Below are positions 44,514 to 57,867 of a DNA stretch of 64,000 nt, one piece after another; within the stretch, counting starts at the first letter, position 1, and each line of letters begins with the position of its first letter. Where the stretch lies: positions 5,265,311-5,329,310 of the forward strand of contig JASKMD010000028.1 in the NCBI GenBank assembly GCA_030144725.1, written 5' to 3'. Both the position numbers and the translations under genes were made by a program. The stretch comes from Haematococcus lacustris (Eukaryota > Chlorophyta > Chlorophyceae > Chlamydomonadales > Haematococcaceae). The notes below the pieces were generated by a model, which was not told the DNA's origin, made no database searches, and saw only the letters and a program-made list of their open reading frames with translations.

Positions 44514-47500
44514 CTAAATGCTGCTGCTGCGTGCAGTCGCGGCCCGGGATGCGCGCGTCATCTCCACGATGGCCTCTTTCACGCCCTTGCGGTCCTCCGC
44601 GGGACGCACAAACGGCAGCCGCAGCTGGATGGTCTGACCTTTGCGCACCACCTGCGCGCGACAGGCATCGGCCGCACACAAAACACGTCCCACCTGAAGC
44701 CCCGCTGCTGAGGCGCAGTACGGGACGATGCCGCACTTCATCACTCCCTTTCAGGACCCTGACTGCGCACGTGGAGACGTGTGGCAAGGCACACCTGGGC
44801 CCAATCGCTGGAAACGACTGCTTTCCGGACTACGAAACTGTCCGGTATGCTGAACAGGCTATGCAACGTGTGAGCGAACCAAGGCAGTGTGACCAGGTGT
44901 TATGCTGTAGGCTGACATGAGGAAGTCAGGGAGTTAATACACACGAAAACTGGACATGCGGTCTGCTTTGAGGGTGCTGTGCTGGATACACGCGGCTCAT
45001 GTGGCTCCAAGTGCTGAAGGGAAGGGAACGAATACGTTTGGAAGCTGGACCGGCAGCTTAAGTGCAGCCGACTGTCAGGATTCAGAGCAGAGCAGATCAG
45101 ATCAGAAGGACGCCCAGGGGTTGGGGCGAGGCATGGCAACAGCATGGTGAAGGCCGAGTCTCAGGAGAAGGTGTAAGGGGTGTGAGCATGTGTGATGATG
45201 GTGTGATGCAACGCCCTCTCTCCCTCTCTTTTGCTCTCCCCTTCCCTCATCCTTCCCACTCCCTTTGCTTTCCTCCTCCCCCTCCCCCCCGCCCCCTCCT
45301 GACCTCTGCATTCATGCCCAGCCTGTCGATGTCCAGCAGCTTAACGGCGTCCAGGCCGGTGAGACCCACATAGTGCGCCACCATGGCCTTGCTATCCTCC
45401 TGGTGGTCGCTGTTCTGAGGGCAGGGCAGGGCAGGGCAGCAGCACCGCACCCGGCCAGGGTTCTGAGGGCAGGGCAGGGCAGGGCAGGGCAGGGCAGGGC
45501 AGGGCAGCAGCACGGCACCTGGCCAGCCCTCACCCGCACAGCCTCAGGGCAGGGCAGCGAGCTGCAGGCTGTGACTGATGACAGCTGGACCTGGGCCAAG
45601 AGACCCCCTGCCTGCTGCTGCCCCTGCCCCCCTGCCCCCTGTCCCCCCCGATGCTGGCCGTGCCCACTCAGTCCGTGCACGCTGCTCAGTCTGACCAGCG
45701 CCTCAGGCTTTAGAGGGCCGCCCTGCTGCTGCTGCCCTTGCCTCCAAACAGCTCATGGCCCCTGAGGCTGCAGCACCCACCCTGATCCCCCCCGCGCCCT
45801 GCTGCTGCTGCCCCCCTGCCCCCCTGCCCCCCCTGCTGCTGCTGCCCCCCTGCCCCCCTGCCCCCCTGCCCCCCCTGCTGCTGCTGCCCCCCTGCCCCCC
45901 CGCCCCCCTTGGCCGCACCATGTGGCTGCACACAGGCACTGAGAAGGCCGCCACTGGATCAGGCCTGGCGCTCAGGTACTCCTCGCCGCTCAGCTGCAGC
46001 CAGGCAGGGGCAGGGGCCAGCAGGTCTGGGCAATTACGGCAAGACACCTACCCACCTAACCCCCCCCAACCCCTTGACCGCCACCTACCCGCTCCCTGCT
46101 CCCTACTCAGGTTCCCTCAGGTGGTGGCCAGGCGGGTGATGGCGGTCAAGGGGTTGGGGGGAGGTGGAGGGTAGGTGTCCTGACGCGATTGCCCACCACC
46201 CCACCTGCCTGCACAACGCCCTAAGCTCTTGCCCTCCTTGCCACGCCCCCTCCACCCGCTTGAGCCCAGCCCAGTGAGGAGCAGGCGGCCACCTTGGTCC
46301 TGGGCTTGGCTTGGCCTGAAACCACCCCGCCCCACCCATGGCTCGCCCCGACCCGCCCATCGTCTCCCCCATCTGACCCGCCTGACCTGGCCAGGCAGCC
46401 CCCCGCCCTGAGGCCAGCCGCCCCCCGGCCTGACCTTGCGGGCCTTGGCAAAGCCCCCGTTGTAGCGCACCGCTGAGATCTGGTCCATCACCCACCACCT
46501 GGGGCAACGCAGCACTGTGTCACTGGGCTGGGGCGTCAAGGTCAGGGTGGCGGCAGGGGCAGGGGCAGGGGCAGGGGCAGGGGCAGGGGCAGGGGCAGGG
46601 GCGGGGCAGGGGCAGGGGCAGGGGCAGGGGCAGGGGCAGGGGCAGGGGCAGGGGCAGGGGCAGGGGCAGGGGCAGGGGCAGGGGCAGGGGCAGGGGCAGG
46701 GGCAGGGGCAGGGGCAGGGGCAGGGGCAGGGGCAGGGGCAGGGGCAGGGGCAGGGGCAGGGGCAGGGGCAGGGGCAGGGGCAGGGGCAGGGGCAGGGGCA
46801 GGGGCAGGGGCAGGGGCAGGGGCAGGGGCAGGGGCAGGGGCAGGGGCAGGGCAGGGGCAGGGGCAGGGGCAGGGGCAGGGGCAGGGGCAGGGGGTCACCT
46901 GAAGTCAGCGAAGTCGACCCAGAAGGCGTCCTGCAGCAGCACGGCTAGGCCTTGTGTGAGGGGTAGGAAGCTTGGCTGGTGGCCACTGAGCTGGCAGCAA
47001 GCAGCCCTGCCACCCCCCCCCCAGCAGCCCTGCCACCCCCCCCCCAGCAGCCTGCCATGCACCCCAGGGCCAGGCAGGCTGCCATGAAGCAGGCAGGCAG
47101 GCTAGTAGGCAGGCAGGAAGCTGAGCAGAAGCTGGTAACGGAACCAGGAGGATTGGGGGGGGAGGTAAGGGTTCATCGCTGAGGTTGTTTAGGGGGGGGG
47201 TTGAGGGGGGGGTTGAGGGGGGGGATGAGGGGGGGGATGAGGGGGGGGGGTAAGGGGGGGTGGAGGGGGGGGTGAGGGGGGGGGTGAGGGGGGGGTGGGA
47301 GGGGGGGGGTGAGGGGGGGGGGTGAGGGGGGGTGAGGGGGGGGGGTGAGGGGGGGGGAGGGGGGGGGGCGAGGCGTAGCGCACCGGGTACTTGGCTAGGA
47401 AGGCGGTCCTCAGCGCCGCCACCTCCTCGCCCTTCACCTCACGCACCCGCCCCTGCAGCCAGCACCCCCCCACCCCCCTCCCCTCCACCTTGGCCACCAC

Positions 47501-48125
47501 AGGCAGCCCTGCGGCTGACCCCCTTGCCCCCCCCCCCCTCACCCTCTCCCCCCCCCCCCCCCCCTGCCCCTGCCCCTGTATGTGGGGGTGCCCTGCCGCC
47601 GCCATCCCTTGCCCCCCCCCCCCCCGCCCCCCCCGCCCCCTGGCGCACCTGCAGCGTTGCACGACCGTCCTGGATGGTGTTGAAGGCGGGGGCCGTCACG
47701 GTGAGGGCCGCCCGGGGGTCTCCCGCCAGGTCCGCGGTGTGTGCCGACAGTCCACTCACCGCCAGCACTGGGCAGCCGCTGCTGGTCACTGCGCAGGCCA
47801 GCCGGCACCCGCCCTTGCACCCTCCCTTGCTGGTGGCGGCGGCAGCAGCGGCAGGGGGGGCAGGCAGGGTGCAGCAGGGCAGGGGGGAGGCGGAACGAGG
47901 GGGGGTGGGTAGGAGGGGGGGCAGTGCTTGGCTGGGCGTGAGAGGAAGGTGTTTGGCCGTCAGGGCTGTCAGGGTGAGGTGGAGGTGGAGGTGGGGTGAG
48001 GCAGTGAGAGCAGGGCAGCAGTCCCTGCTCCTGCGCTACGCCTGTCAGGGTGGAGGCGGGCATGAGGGCAGCAGGGGAGGTGCTGGCACTGGGTCAGAGA
48101 GGTCAGGTGCACCAGCTCTGACTTC

Positions 48126-48163
<38 letters not shown>

Positions 48164-49174
48164 GCCCACGACCCCACCGGGCACCTTCCTAGCAGCTTCC
48201 CTGCGCTGCATGTCCCTGCCGCCCCCCCCCTGCCGCCGCCGCCCCCCCCTGTCCACTGCAGGGGTGCTAGTCACTGCCGCCGCGCCTGGCGCCCCGCCTG
48301 ACCTGCAAACTGCACCACAGCAGCGCTAGGGGCCCCCTGGGTGTCGGGGTCAGAGGACAGGGTGGACAAGGTGGCCAGCCTGCAGCCAGGGAGCACACCA
48401 GGGGGGGCTGAGGGGGGGGGGTGCAAGGGGGGTGGGCTACAAGGGGGGTGGGCTACAAGGGGGGTGGGCTACAAGGGGGGTGGGCTACAAGGGGGGTGGG
48501 CTGCAGGGGGGGGGGAGGCTGCAGGGGGGTCAAGCTCACTGCAGCCATAGACAACTCGACCCCCGCGTCCCTCATGCCATGCCCCACCCACCCCCGCCTG
48601 CTGCCCGCTGCCTTACCTGCTCCCCCCCCCACCCCCCCTGCCCCCCCCCTGTCCCCCCTTGCCAGCTCACGCCTCCCCCCCCCTCCCTGCCCCTGGGCCC
48701 CCCTGACCTGCTGAGGGCCACCCAGGTGCGCACGTCCTCCGCAGCGCTTGGCCTCAGGGCGCGCTTCTGATGCTCCTGAGTGGCCACACAGCCAGCACCA
48801 CGCAGGCCGAGGTGGGGGGGCGCCTAGGGGGGGGAGGGCCTGAGGGGGGCTCGACCACTTACACGAGGGGGGGAAGGGGGACCTGGTTGCACCCAGTGCA
48901 AATGACGACAGCAAGCCGGGCGTAGGAACCTAGCAAAACTGCTTGGGCCGGGACTTAAACCACCGACCTGGAGCGCCAGGATTTCTGGGTCCCCTCCGCC
49001 ATCCTCCATGAATACGTCAGGCACGGCGGGGCTGGGGGCTGCGGGAAGGGCGCGAGGTGCGAGAGGGGCCGCACATGTTCGCGCGCGCATCTGGCGCCAG
49101 GGCTCACGGTGAGCGCAGCGCAGGGCGGGAGGGCAAGCCGGAGCGCGTATCATGGCACTGCCTACTGTCAGCAT
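44514..49174 (-). CDS. PNPOx-like/DUF2470 plastid protein (HugZ / GluTR-binding type)
   Basis: Ten exons, all phase-consistent: 49174-48968, 48775-48708, 48379-48303, 47788-47649, 47452-47384, 46930-46899, 46498-46435, 45993-45919, 45414-45304, 44651-44514; 981 nt, 326 aa. The first ~45 residues are Arg/Ala/Pro-rich, a likely chloroplast transit peptide. The split-barrel FMN-binding-like domain follows (AEDVRTWVALSRLATLSTLS; AAVVQF; GLSAHTADL; AALTVTAPAF; GRVREVKGEEV; VDFADFRWWVMDQISAVRYN). Then comes the DUF2470 part: CSHMNSDHQEDSKAMVAHY, LLDIDRLGMNAE, LRLPFVRPAED and a final KEAIVEMTRASRAA helix. This architecture is that of HugZ-type heme oxygenase-like proteins and of GluTR-binding protein, which controls tetrapyrrole synthesis in plastids. 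Which of the two cannot be decided by eye. Confidence 0.9.
45421..45508. repeat. (GGGCA)n tracts in an intron
   Basis: Two GGGCA arrays separated by a duplicated unit containing CAGCAGCACCGCACCCGGCC; within the intron between exons 45993-45919 and 45414-45304. Confidence 0.9.
46553..46892. repeat. (GGGGCA)n array in an intron of the PNPOx gene
   Basis: About 56 units, interrupted twice by one-base losses (near 46603 and 46850). On the gene strand it begins six bases into the intron, right after the donor at 46898. Confidence 0.97.
47190..47375. repeat. (G)nTGA-type minisatellite in an intron
   Basis: Runs of 6-9 G separated by TGA, TTGA, TAA or TGGA, next to the donor of exon 47452-47384. 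Confidence 0.9.
48420..48515. repeat. 17 bp tandem repeat in an intron
   Basis: Five to six units of GGGGGGTGGGCTACAA, within the intron between exons 48775-48708 and 48379-48303. Confidence 0.9.
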
Positions 49175-49545
49175 CGCTCTGGCCGCTGGACCTTAAACAA
49201 ACAGCAGGCCTGGTGATTTTTGCATGACACGTGGGTGAAACTTTGTGTTGGGGTTTGCTGCACATGGGTACGATTCTGTCATAGTAGGCGTGAGCATTAA
49301 TGCATACACCATACAGGAAACCTTACAGCCCTCATGCTACACCAAAATAAAGCACGTAAACATAAACGTAACATAAACAAAAAAACAGAAAAACAGGAAT
49401 AAAACAGGAAATCAGGAAAAATAACAGGGGAAAATAGGACATCGAAGGCACATTACAACCGCAGTTAAGAAAATGCAGCGAAACAGACAGCGTAGACGTA
49501 ATCGCAACGCCTCGGACAGTTAGGTCGACCGCCGCCAGCACAGGC
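49175..49545. other. Intergenic with inverted Fanzor terminus
   Basis: 49324-49354 is the exact reverse complement of the last 31 bp of Fanzor copy D (41191-41223 region). It is the only recognised element here; the A-rich DNA after it (49355-49440) is unusual for this window. Confidence 0.6.
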
Positions 49546-49602
49546 TCAGCGGAACATGCAGGCCAACGGTGCAGCGCACTGGGCCCACAACCACAACAAC
49601 TC

Positions 49603-50692
49603 ATGGCACGCAAAAAAGTGTAAGAGGCACACCTTGATGAGGGGTGTGGCCGCTGCGGGGTTAGAAGCGGGCGCGGTCGTGCCGTCCGAAGTGGTGGAGG
49701 CGCGGCTCCACGACCAACTCGTGCTTTGGGTGGAGGCCTGCAGCAAGAGGGCGCTGCTCGCCAGCTTGCTGTTGGGCCTCATGGTGCGCGACTCCTTCAC
49801 ACGCGTCACTGTACTTGCGGATGGCCAGGAGCTCTTAGAGGAAATCCCTGCTGAGGACGCGGACATCCCGGACTTTGCGCACCGCAACCTGTTCCTGCAG
49901 CTCGGCCGCGGTCTGCCCCCTCCCGGCTTGCACTCTCAGCCTAGCGCTGCTGTGGAGGATGTCTTGACCGCGTACCCGGACCTCCACGCCGAGCTCGACG
50001 AAATACCTCGCTATCCGCACGACTGCAACACCGTCGACGATGTGGGCCAGAAGCTGGAGACTAGCTTTGCCACTAGCCTCAACGAGCTGTTCAAGCGCAG
50101 AGTTGGGCAAGCGGTGGCTCTGGCTGGAGCCAGGGTCATCGCTGGCTCACACGAGCACCAGCGCCGCTTTGGGCTGCCCGTGGATGGCAGTCCAGCCTGG
50201 ACTGAGCGTCAGCGCAGCTGGGTGGTGCGGAGTGTGCGGGGGAAGGTGGTGACCTGGCTAGAGGGTCAGGGTCAGGGTCAGGGTGGGGTGGTGCCTACTG
50301 AGGCCATGCGGTATGAGGTGGCCAGGCAGCGGAGGTTGCTGGGGGTGGGTCTGGGGGTGGAGGTGGACAAAGCCTGGCGGCAGATGAGGGTCAACCGGGG
50401 CAGCCTGCTGCGTCATGCAGTGGACACCAGCAGGCAGCTGGAGGAAGCCCACGTCAGCTGGCAGCTGGATTGGGCAGACTGGCAGGCACTTGGGGGGCAG
50501 CCCAACTCCAGGCCCTACCGTCCCCCCTCCCCCTTTGCTATCACACCCGGCTGCAGCTGCAAGGCGCACCACATCAAGCTGGACACCCGGGCCATCTATG
50601 GCCTGATGCGGGCCGCTGGCATGCTGCCAGCGGACATCACCTCCTTGACCAGGTTCAGGAATGGTGTGGCCGGGCCCAGGGACAGTGAGGTG
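49603..50692 (+). CDS. Fanzor copy E, N-terminal half (cut by assembly gap)
   Basis: ATG 49603 reads MARKK before a GTGTAAG donor, like the start of copy D. A second frame is open from about 49556 to the gap, and its real exon probably starts near 49638. It includes VEACSKRALLASLLLGLMV, IPDFAHRNLFLQLGRGLP, HEHQRRFGLPVDGSPAW, a Gln/Gly run, a helical Arg-rich region, and GCSCKAHHIKLDTRAIYGLM near the gap. The last block resembles the region just ahead of RuvC-I in Fanzor proteins. This is the longest N-terminal (recognition-domain) sequence in the window. The RuvC part should lie in the 500 N. Assignment rests on homology to D, whose 3' end is that of Fanzor F. Confidence 0.6.
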
Positions 50693-51192
50693 NNNNNNNN
50701 NNNNNNNNNNNNNNNNNNNNNNNNNNNNNNNNNNNNNNNNNNNNNNNNNNNNNNNNNNNNNNNNNNNNNNNNNNNNNNNNNNNNNNNNNNNNNNNNNNNN
50801 NNNNNNNNNNNNNNNNNNNNNNNNNNNNNNNNNNNNNNNNNNNNNNNNNNNNNNNNNNNNNNNNNNNNNNNNNNNNNNNNNNNNNNNNNNNNNNNNNNNN
50901 NNNNNNNNNNNNNNNNNNNNNNNNNNNNNNNNNNNNNNNNNNNNNNNNNNNNNNNNNNNNNNNNNNNNNNNNNNNNNNNNNNNNNNNNNNNNNNNNNNNN
51001 NNNNNNNNNNNNNNNNNNNNNNNNNNNNNNNNNNNNNNNNNNNNNNNNNNNNNNNNNNNNNNNNNNNNNNNNNNNNNNNNNNNNNNNNNNNNNNNNNNNN
51101 NNNNNNNNNNNNNNNNNNNNNNNNNNNNNNNNNNNNNNNNNNNNNNNNNNNNNNNNNNNNNNNNNNNNNNNNNNNNNNNNNNNNNNNNNNNN
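50693..51192. other. Assembly gap (500 N)
   Basis: Exactly 500 N, probably a placeholder length. It hides the 3' part of Fanzor E and the 5' exons of the SET-domain gene. Confidence 1.
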
Positions 51193-51378
51193 CCTTCCTA
51201 CCACCTTTCCTCCCACCCTCCCTCCCACCCTCTACTGAGTGCTCTTGCCTCAATGCTTTTTCTTTTGATGTCCTGCATTCGCTCCTTTCCCCCCCTGGCC
51301 CCTCATCCCCCTGCCTAATCTCCTCATCTGGATGATAAGCCTGCCGCCCCCCTCAACCTGCTCCCCCCCAGTGTGCAG

Positions 51379-53861
<2,483 letters not shown>

Positions 53862-53985
53862 CGCAGGATGCGGAGGCAAGTAGAGATTGGGTCGCTAGGG
53901 CAGGGCAGGGCGGCTTGCGCCGGTGCAGCGTAGCAGACGAGGACGGGGCGCATGCGAGAGGGCGACGTGGGAGGCTTTGACCGGG

Positions 53986-54705
53986 ATGACCCGGCGAGCT
54001 GTATTCCCTGCGTGGTCACTGTGGCGCAGGGCTGCGTTGGAAGCGTTGAGAGAGGAGTTCGAGGCGGCGATGCGAGCGGCCAAGGTCAGCAGCAAGGCGC
54101 GCAGGTGGTTGCAGGTGCGTTACCGGCTAACCTCCTGCATTGCCAACAGCTCCTGACACCTACCGAGCAAGAGCCAGGGCTGACTTGCACGCGCACAGGC
54201 CTCGCTCTACGACCTGTACGACTGCCTCAGCATCGCCGCCGACGAATTGAGCGGGAGTGACGACGGGCGACGAGGCTCGGCGGGAAGCGGCCTCGACACT
54301 GAGTCTCTTGCGGTGTGCGTGCGAATCTTGGAGAGCATCGGACGCGGCAGCGATGCGCAAGTGAGTCGAGAGCTCGCTCCACCAGCGTACGGCACCTTGC
54401 AACGATGTGCTTACGTGTGCATTGTGGGCGCAGGCCTACCTCGCCGCTGAATACATGGTCCGCGCTGGCGTCCGCTTCGGCCCGCAACACGAGGAAGCGA
54501 AGCAGGTGCGTACTCCATGGGTTTGCGGTTGACGCAATTGTCCCAGACGATGGCACAGAAGTCGGCTGACGAGCGACGTAATGTTCTGCCGCAGTCCAAG
54601 CGCTTGTGCGAGCAAGCCTTCACGGCGCGGTACGGGCCAGTGTCCCCCGCACTGATGGACAGTTTGGTGGCGGCGCGTCTCGACGCGGACATCGACGAAG
54701 CGTGA
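53986..54705 (+). CDS. Four-exon gene of unknown function, 157 aa
   Basis: Exons 53986-54114, 54199-54360, 54434-54505 and 54595-54705 all join in phase 0 with good GT/AG borders and end in TGA. The N-terminus (MTRRAVFPAWSLWRRAALEA) is basic and amphipathic, like a mitochondrial presequence. The rest is predicted helical: LREEFEAAMRAAK, ASLYDLYDCLSIAADELSG, SLAVCVRILESIG, AYLAAEYMVRAGVRFGPQ, and a final MDSLVAARLDADIDEA. I recognise no family. Reading could start further upstream (acceptor at 53928). Confidence 0.6.
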
Positions 54706-54947
54706 TGTAGCGGCTGCGACCCCCCCGTTCATTGTCGCCCCTCTCCTCTTCTCGCTGCCTTATCGGGTCTTGCTGCTGAACAGGGGGTGAGGGTGTCGGA
54801 CGCTCTCGTATGTGCACATCGCCTGTCACGATCTACAGGCACTGCGACAATGACCTCAATGGCTGCGACACGCTACTTCCTCTAGCTCTGCAAGTATTGG
54901 CTGTAGCGCGTGCATGGGACTGCCATGTGCAGCGCGAATGTGCCACC
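54706..54947. other. 3' flank
   Basis: No gene seen. Confidence 0.4.
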
Positions 54948-55294
54948 GCGATTCCAATGAGACGAGGCGAGGCGATGTGTGCATCCTGGCCACTAATTTT
55001 AAATGTCGACGATTCCTCGCCTCGCCTCGCCTCGCCTCGCCTCGCCTCGCCTCGCCTCGCCTCGCCTCGCCTCGCCTCGCCTCGCCTCGCCTCGCCTCGC
55101 CTCGCCTCGCCTCGCCTCGCCTCGCCTCGCCTCGCCTCGCCTCGCCTCGCCTCGCCTCGCCTCGCCTCGCCTCGCCTCGCCTCGCCTCGCCTCGCCTCGC
55201 CTCGCCTCGCCTCGCCTCGCCTCGCCTCGCCTCGCCTCGCCTCGCCTCGCCTCGCCTCGCCTCGCCTCGCCTCGCCTCGCCTCATTGGAATCGC
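54948..55294. repeat. (CTCGC)n array closed by a 14 bp inverted repeat
   Basis: GCGATTCCAATGAG (54948-54961) is perfectly inverted at 55281-55294. The left arm is followed by two GAGGC units, the right is preceded by about 53 CTCGC units (55016-55283). Confidence 0.9.
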
Positions 55295-55799
55295 AGTGTG
55301 CGTTTCCCAGGGAGCATGCCATGATCCCTGTATTCTATGGTCAATCATGTACGGCTCGCGTCACACTTTCCTCGTATGATTTCTGTATCCGAGGGTGTGC
55401 AAGCTCGGCCACTAGTAGTGTCTCATGCTTAAGGCGCGCCCGAAAAAGTCATTAAGATATGACCCAATATGATCAAGCCAGAGAATATGATGAAACATGA
55501 TCAAGCCAAAACCGAGCAAGTCAATTGCGCATAACGATAACGATGCCGATAACGATATCTCAGATGTTCAACAACAAGCTATGGGCCCTGCTCCATTTGC
55601 TCTCAATCAGCTGTGACACACGTGAGAAAACATACAAATGGGCCAGCATGAATAAAACCAGGCCACCGCGTGCCGCGATATTTGCAACCGCTTGCTGTGG
55701 AGGTTTAGTCAGAGCTGCGCACCCATTATTCCGTGCGCCCGCCAATGTTGACATCTCGATGCCGAGCTTGTTGAAGTCATAGCTGCAAGGCCAGAAGTG
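55295..55799. other. Intergenic, lower GC
   Basis: No gene supported on either strand. Confidence 0.4.
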
Positions 55800-56650
55800 A
55801 TGGCTGCGAGTAAGAACATTTCGCACTTGCTCCGTTGCCTCCGCTGCAAAAATGAGCGCGTGTGGCTCACTAAACGTGGACCCGGTTGCGACCACGCAGG
55901 GTTGCTGCAAACCCGGCAACCGGTCCAGCCAGGGCGACTTCTAGGCTGAAACCACACGTTCAAGCTCGTCTCGGCATAAGGTATGCACTGAAACAGGTCA
56001 CAACACAATACATGCAGTGAATGCACAATGGCAGGGAATGTCACCCATTGCACACTATGTGATGTCAAGGGGCACGGACGTGATACTACGAAACTAGTAG
56101 GGGGTGTTGACGTTAGTCACAGTAGTGCATTGCCTGGAAGTCATCCAAATGTAAAAATGCTGGCAATTACGGCATGATTATAACCTAAGACTGCAATGCC
56201 GTGACTTATGCCATTGCCCTACAAGTCACCTTGCGCTAAACTTCCTATGTACACTGTGCAGGTACATGCCAACGTTCGCACATCCCAACCAACGGGCAAG
56301 AAGTGCAGCTGGAGGGCGCATTGGTCAAGTTACACCGTTGCGTGTTGTGCAAGTTGTCGACTGCACCATGCGTGATTGGCAAATGGAAAGCATGGACAAC
56401 TTTGTGCATGGCACCCAATGATGATGGGAGAGACACTGTTTGGGAAGTACTACGTTATGCTCCAAAGCTCGGCCATGCCCATCTGCGCTTTGAGCGCGGT
56501 GATTCTCTAGGGCCAGCCACCCTTGTTGACACTACACTCCGAGCTAGGTGTGAGGCAATGCACCTCCCAGTTGTAGCCCACTACAAATGTGTGCAGCCTG
56601 TGAAGGTGGAGGCTAGCATTCGCTCTCAGCCACCTGCCCAACAGCAGCAG
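55800..56650 (+). CDS. Cys-rich reading frames, possible broken gene
   Basis: ATG 55800 gives 49 residues (KNISHLLRCLRCKNERVWLT...CDHAG), stop at 55949. After an acceptor ending at 56261 another frame reads TCQRSHIPTNGQEVQLEGAL, LHRCVLCKLSTAPCVIGKWK and RFERGDSLGPATLVDTTLRA until the CAG-rich duplication at 56640. Both look coding by composition and have zinc-ligand-like Cys pairs. They may be exons of one transposon gene truncated where Fanzor F begins. Confidence 0.3.
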
Positions 56651-56870
56651 CAGCAGCATGGGCCCTTGGGGGGTGGGGGGGCAGGAGGGCAAGGTGTGGG
56701 GCTGAGGCAGTGGGCACCATCCCCCCCTCGCTCTCAGCCTCTTGCCCTGGCGCCGGGCAACAACAGCAGCAGCAGCAGCAGCAGCAGCAGGGGTATGGGG
56801 GGGGGGGGGGGCAGGAGGGCAGGGTGTGGGGCTGGGGCAGTGGACACCATCCCCCCCTCGCTCTCATGCT
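56620..56870. repeat. Tandem duplication upstream of Fanzor F
   Basis: A ~120 bp unit (CAG run, poly-G, GCAGGAGGGCA, CCATCCCCCCTCGCTCTCA) occurs twice, with a longer CAG run in the second copy. Confidence 0.85.
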
Positions 56871-57029
56871 CTCCCCATGCTCCCATGCTCCCCATGCTCT
56901 CCCCATGCTCTCACCATATCGCCTCAGCGGTCATGCTCTTACACCTGGCCAACTGCTGCTGTGGCTGCTGCTGCTGCTGCTAAACCTGACCTTACACATG
57001 TGTGCCATGTGTCTTATGTGTGGCTGCAG

Positions 57030-57867
57030 CTCATCAAGCAGGCCAAGCAGCGGTGGCCGGACCGTGTCCTGGCACTGGCCTATGGGGCAGCTGGCTTCAG
57101 CGGCAGCGGCAGCGTTGGCTGCAGGGGTGTCCCAGTCAGCCAGATGCTGAAGGAGGCGCTGAGGCAGTTCCTAGCAGGGCGAGTGCTCATGGTGGATGAG
57201 TTCCGCACAAGCCGGGTCAGCTCAGCCTACAGCAACCCCAGTGAGGCCCTCCCTGGGCAGCCGCCAGAGTCCTTCAGGTGAGAGGGTCAGTGGGAGAGGG
57301 TCAGGGTAGTGCTGGGAGGTGGTGGAGTCAAGGTGGCTTGGTTGGGTCAAGATTGGTAGGGTCAAGGTAAGGAATAATCTTACAAATGTGCATTGTGTCC
57401 ATGCAGGTGGCTGCGGCCAGTGCACAGCTCTGCGAAGCGATCCCAAGCCAGGGGCTTGATGTGCTCAACAAGCAACAACATCAGGTAAGCACTGGCCTGG
57501 CACTGCACATGTGCATGGCCGCAACATATCCCACATGAAATGACACATGACATGGCACAGGACTTGACCTCATGCATCTTTCACACCCATGTGCAGGTTC
57601 TATGACCGGGACGTGTCAGCCGCGCTGAACATCCGCCGCTGTGCAGTCGGCCCAGGCCCACGCCCCACTGAGCTGTGCTACTGGGAAGGCCGCCAAGCCA
57701 TGCCAAAGCTGGGCCAGCCAGGCCAGGAGTGGGTATACCTGCCCGACAAGGCCCTGTTGCTTAAGTGGCGGCGCATTAGCCAGCTACAGCAAGACAATCC
57801 AAGAAAACAAGATACCAAACCCCTCACAAAGGGGATGTGTGTGAGTAAGAGCTACAGAGTAGGGTAG
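57030..57867 (+). CDS. Fanzor F (subfamily 2), RuvC-II to C-terminus
   Basis: Exons 57030-57277, 57407-57484 and 57597-57867 join in phase. Motifs: KQRWPDRVLALAYGAAGFSG, RVLMVDEFRTSRVSSAYSNP (catalytic Glu), RGLMCSTSNNIR and FYDRDVSAALNIRRCAVGPG (third Asp), then GRQAMPKLGQPGQEWV. This is the same order as Fanzor A, with about the spacing expected. The zinc ribbon keeps a single Cys. No GIDPG exon was found upstream, so the copy appears 5'-truncated, or earlier exons were replaced by the tandem duplication at 56620-56870. Confidence 0.8.

Noticed and set aside
46517..46948. Gly-Gln / Ala-Pro repeat proteins
   Set aside because: The GGGGCA array lies in an intron of the minus-strand PNPOx gene, proven by phase of the flanking exons.
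54833..55379. Reading frames of repeated Ala-Ser-Pro-Arg-Leu or Arg-Arg-Gly-Glu-Ala
   Set aside because: Simple translation of the CTCGC array in several frames and on both strands.
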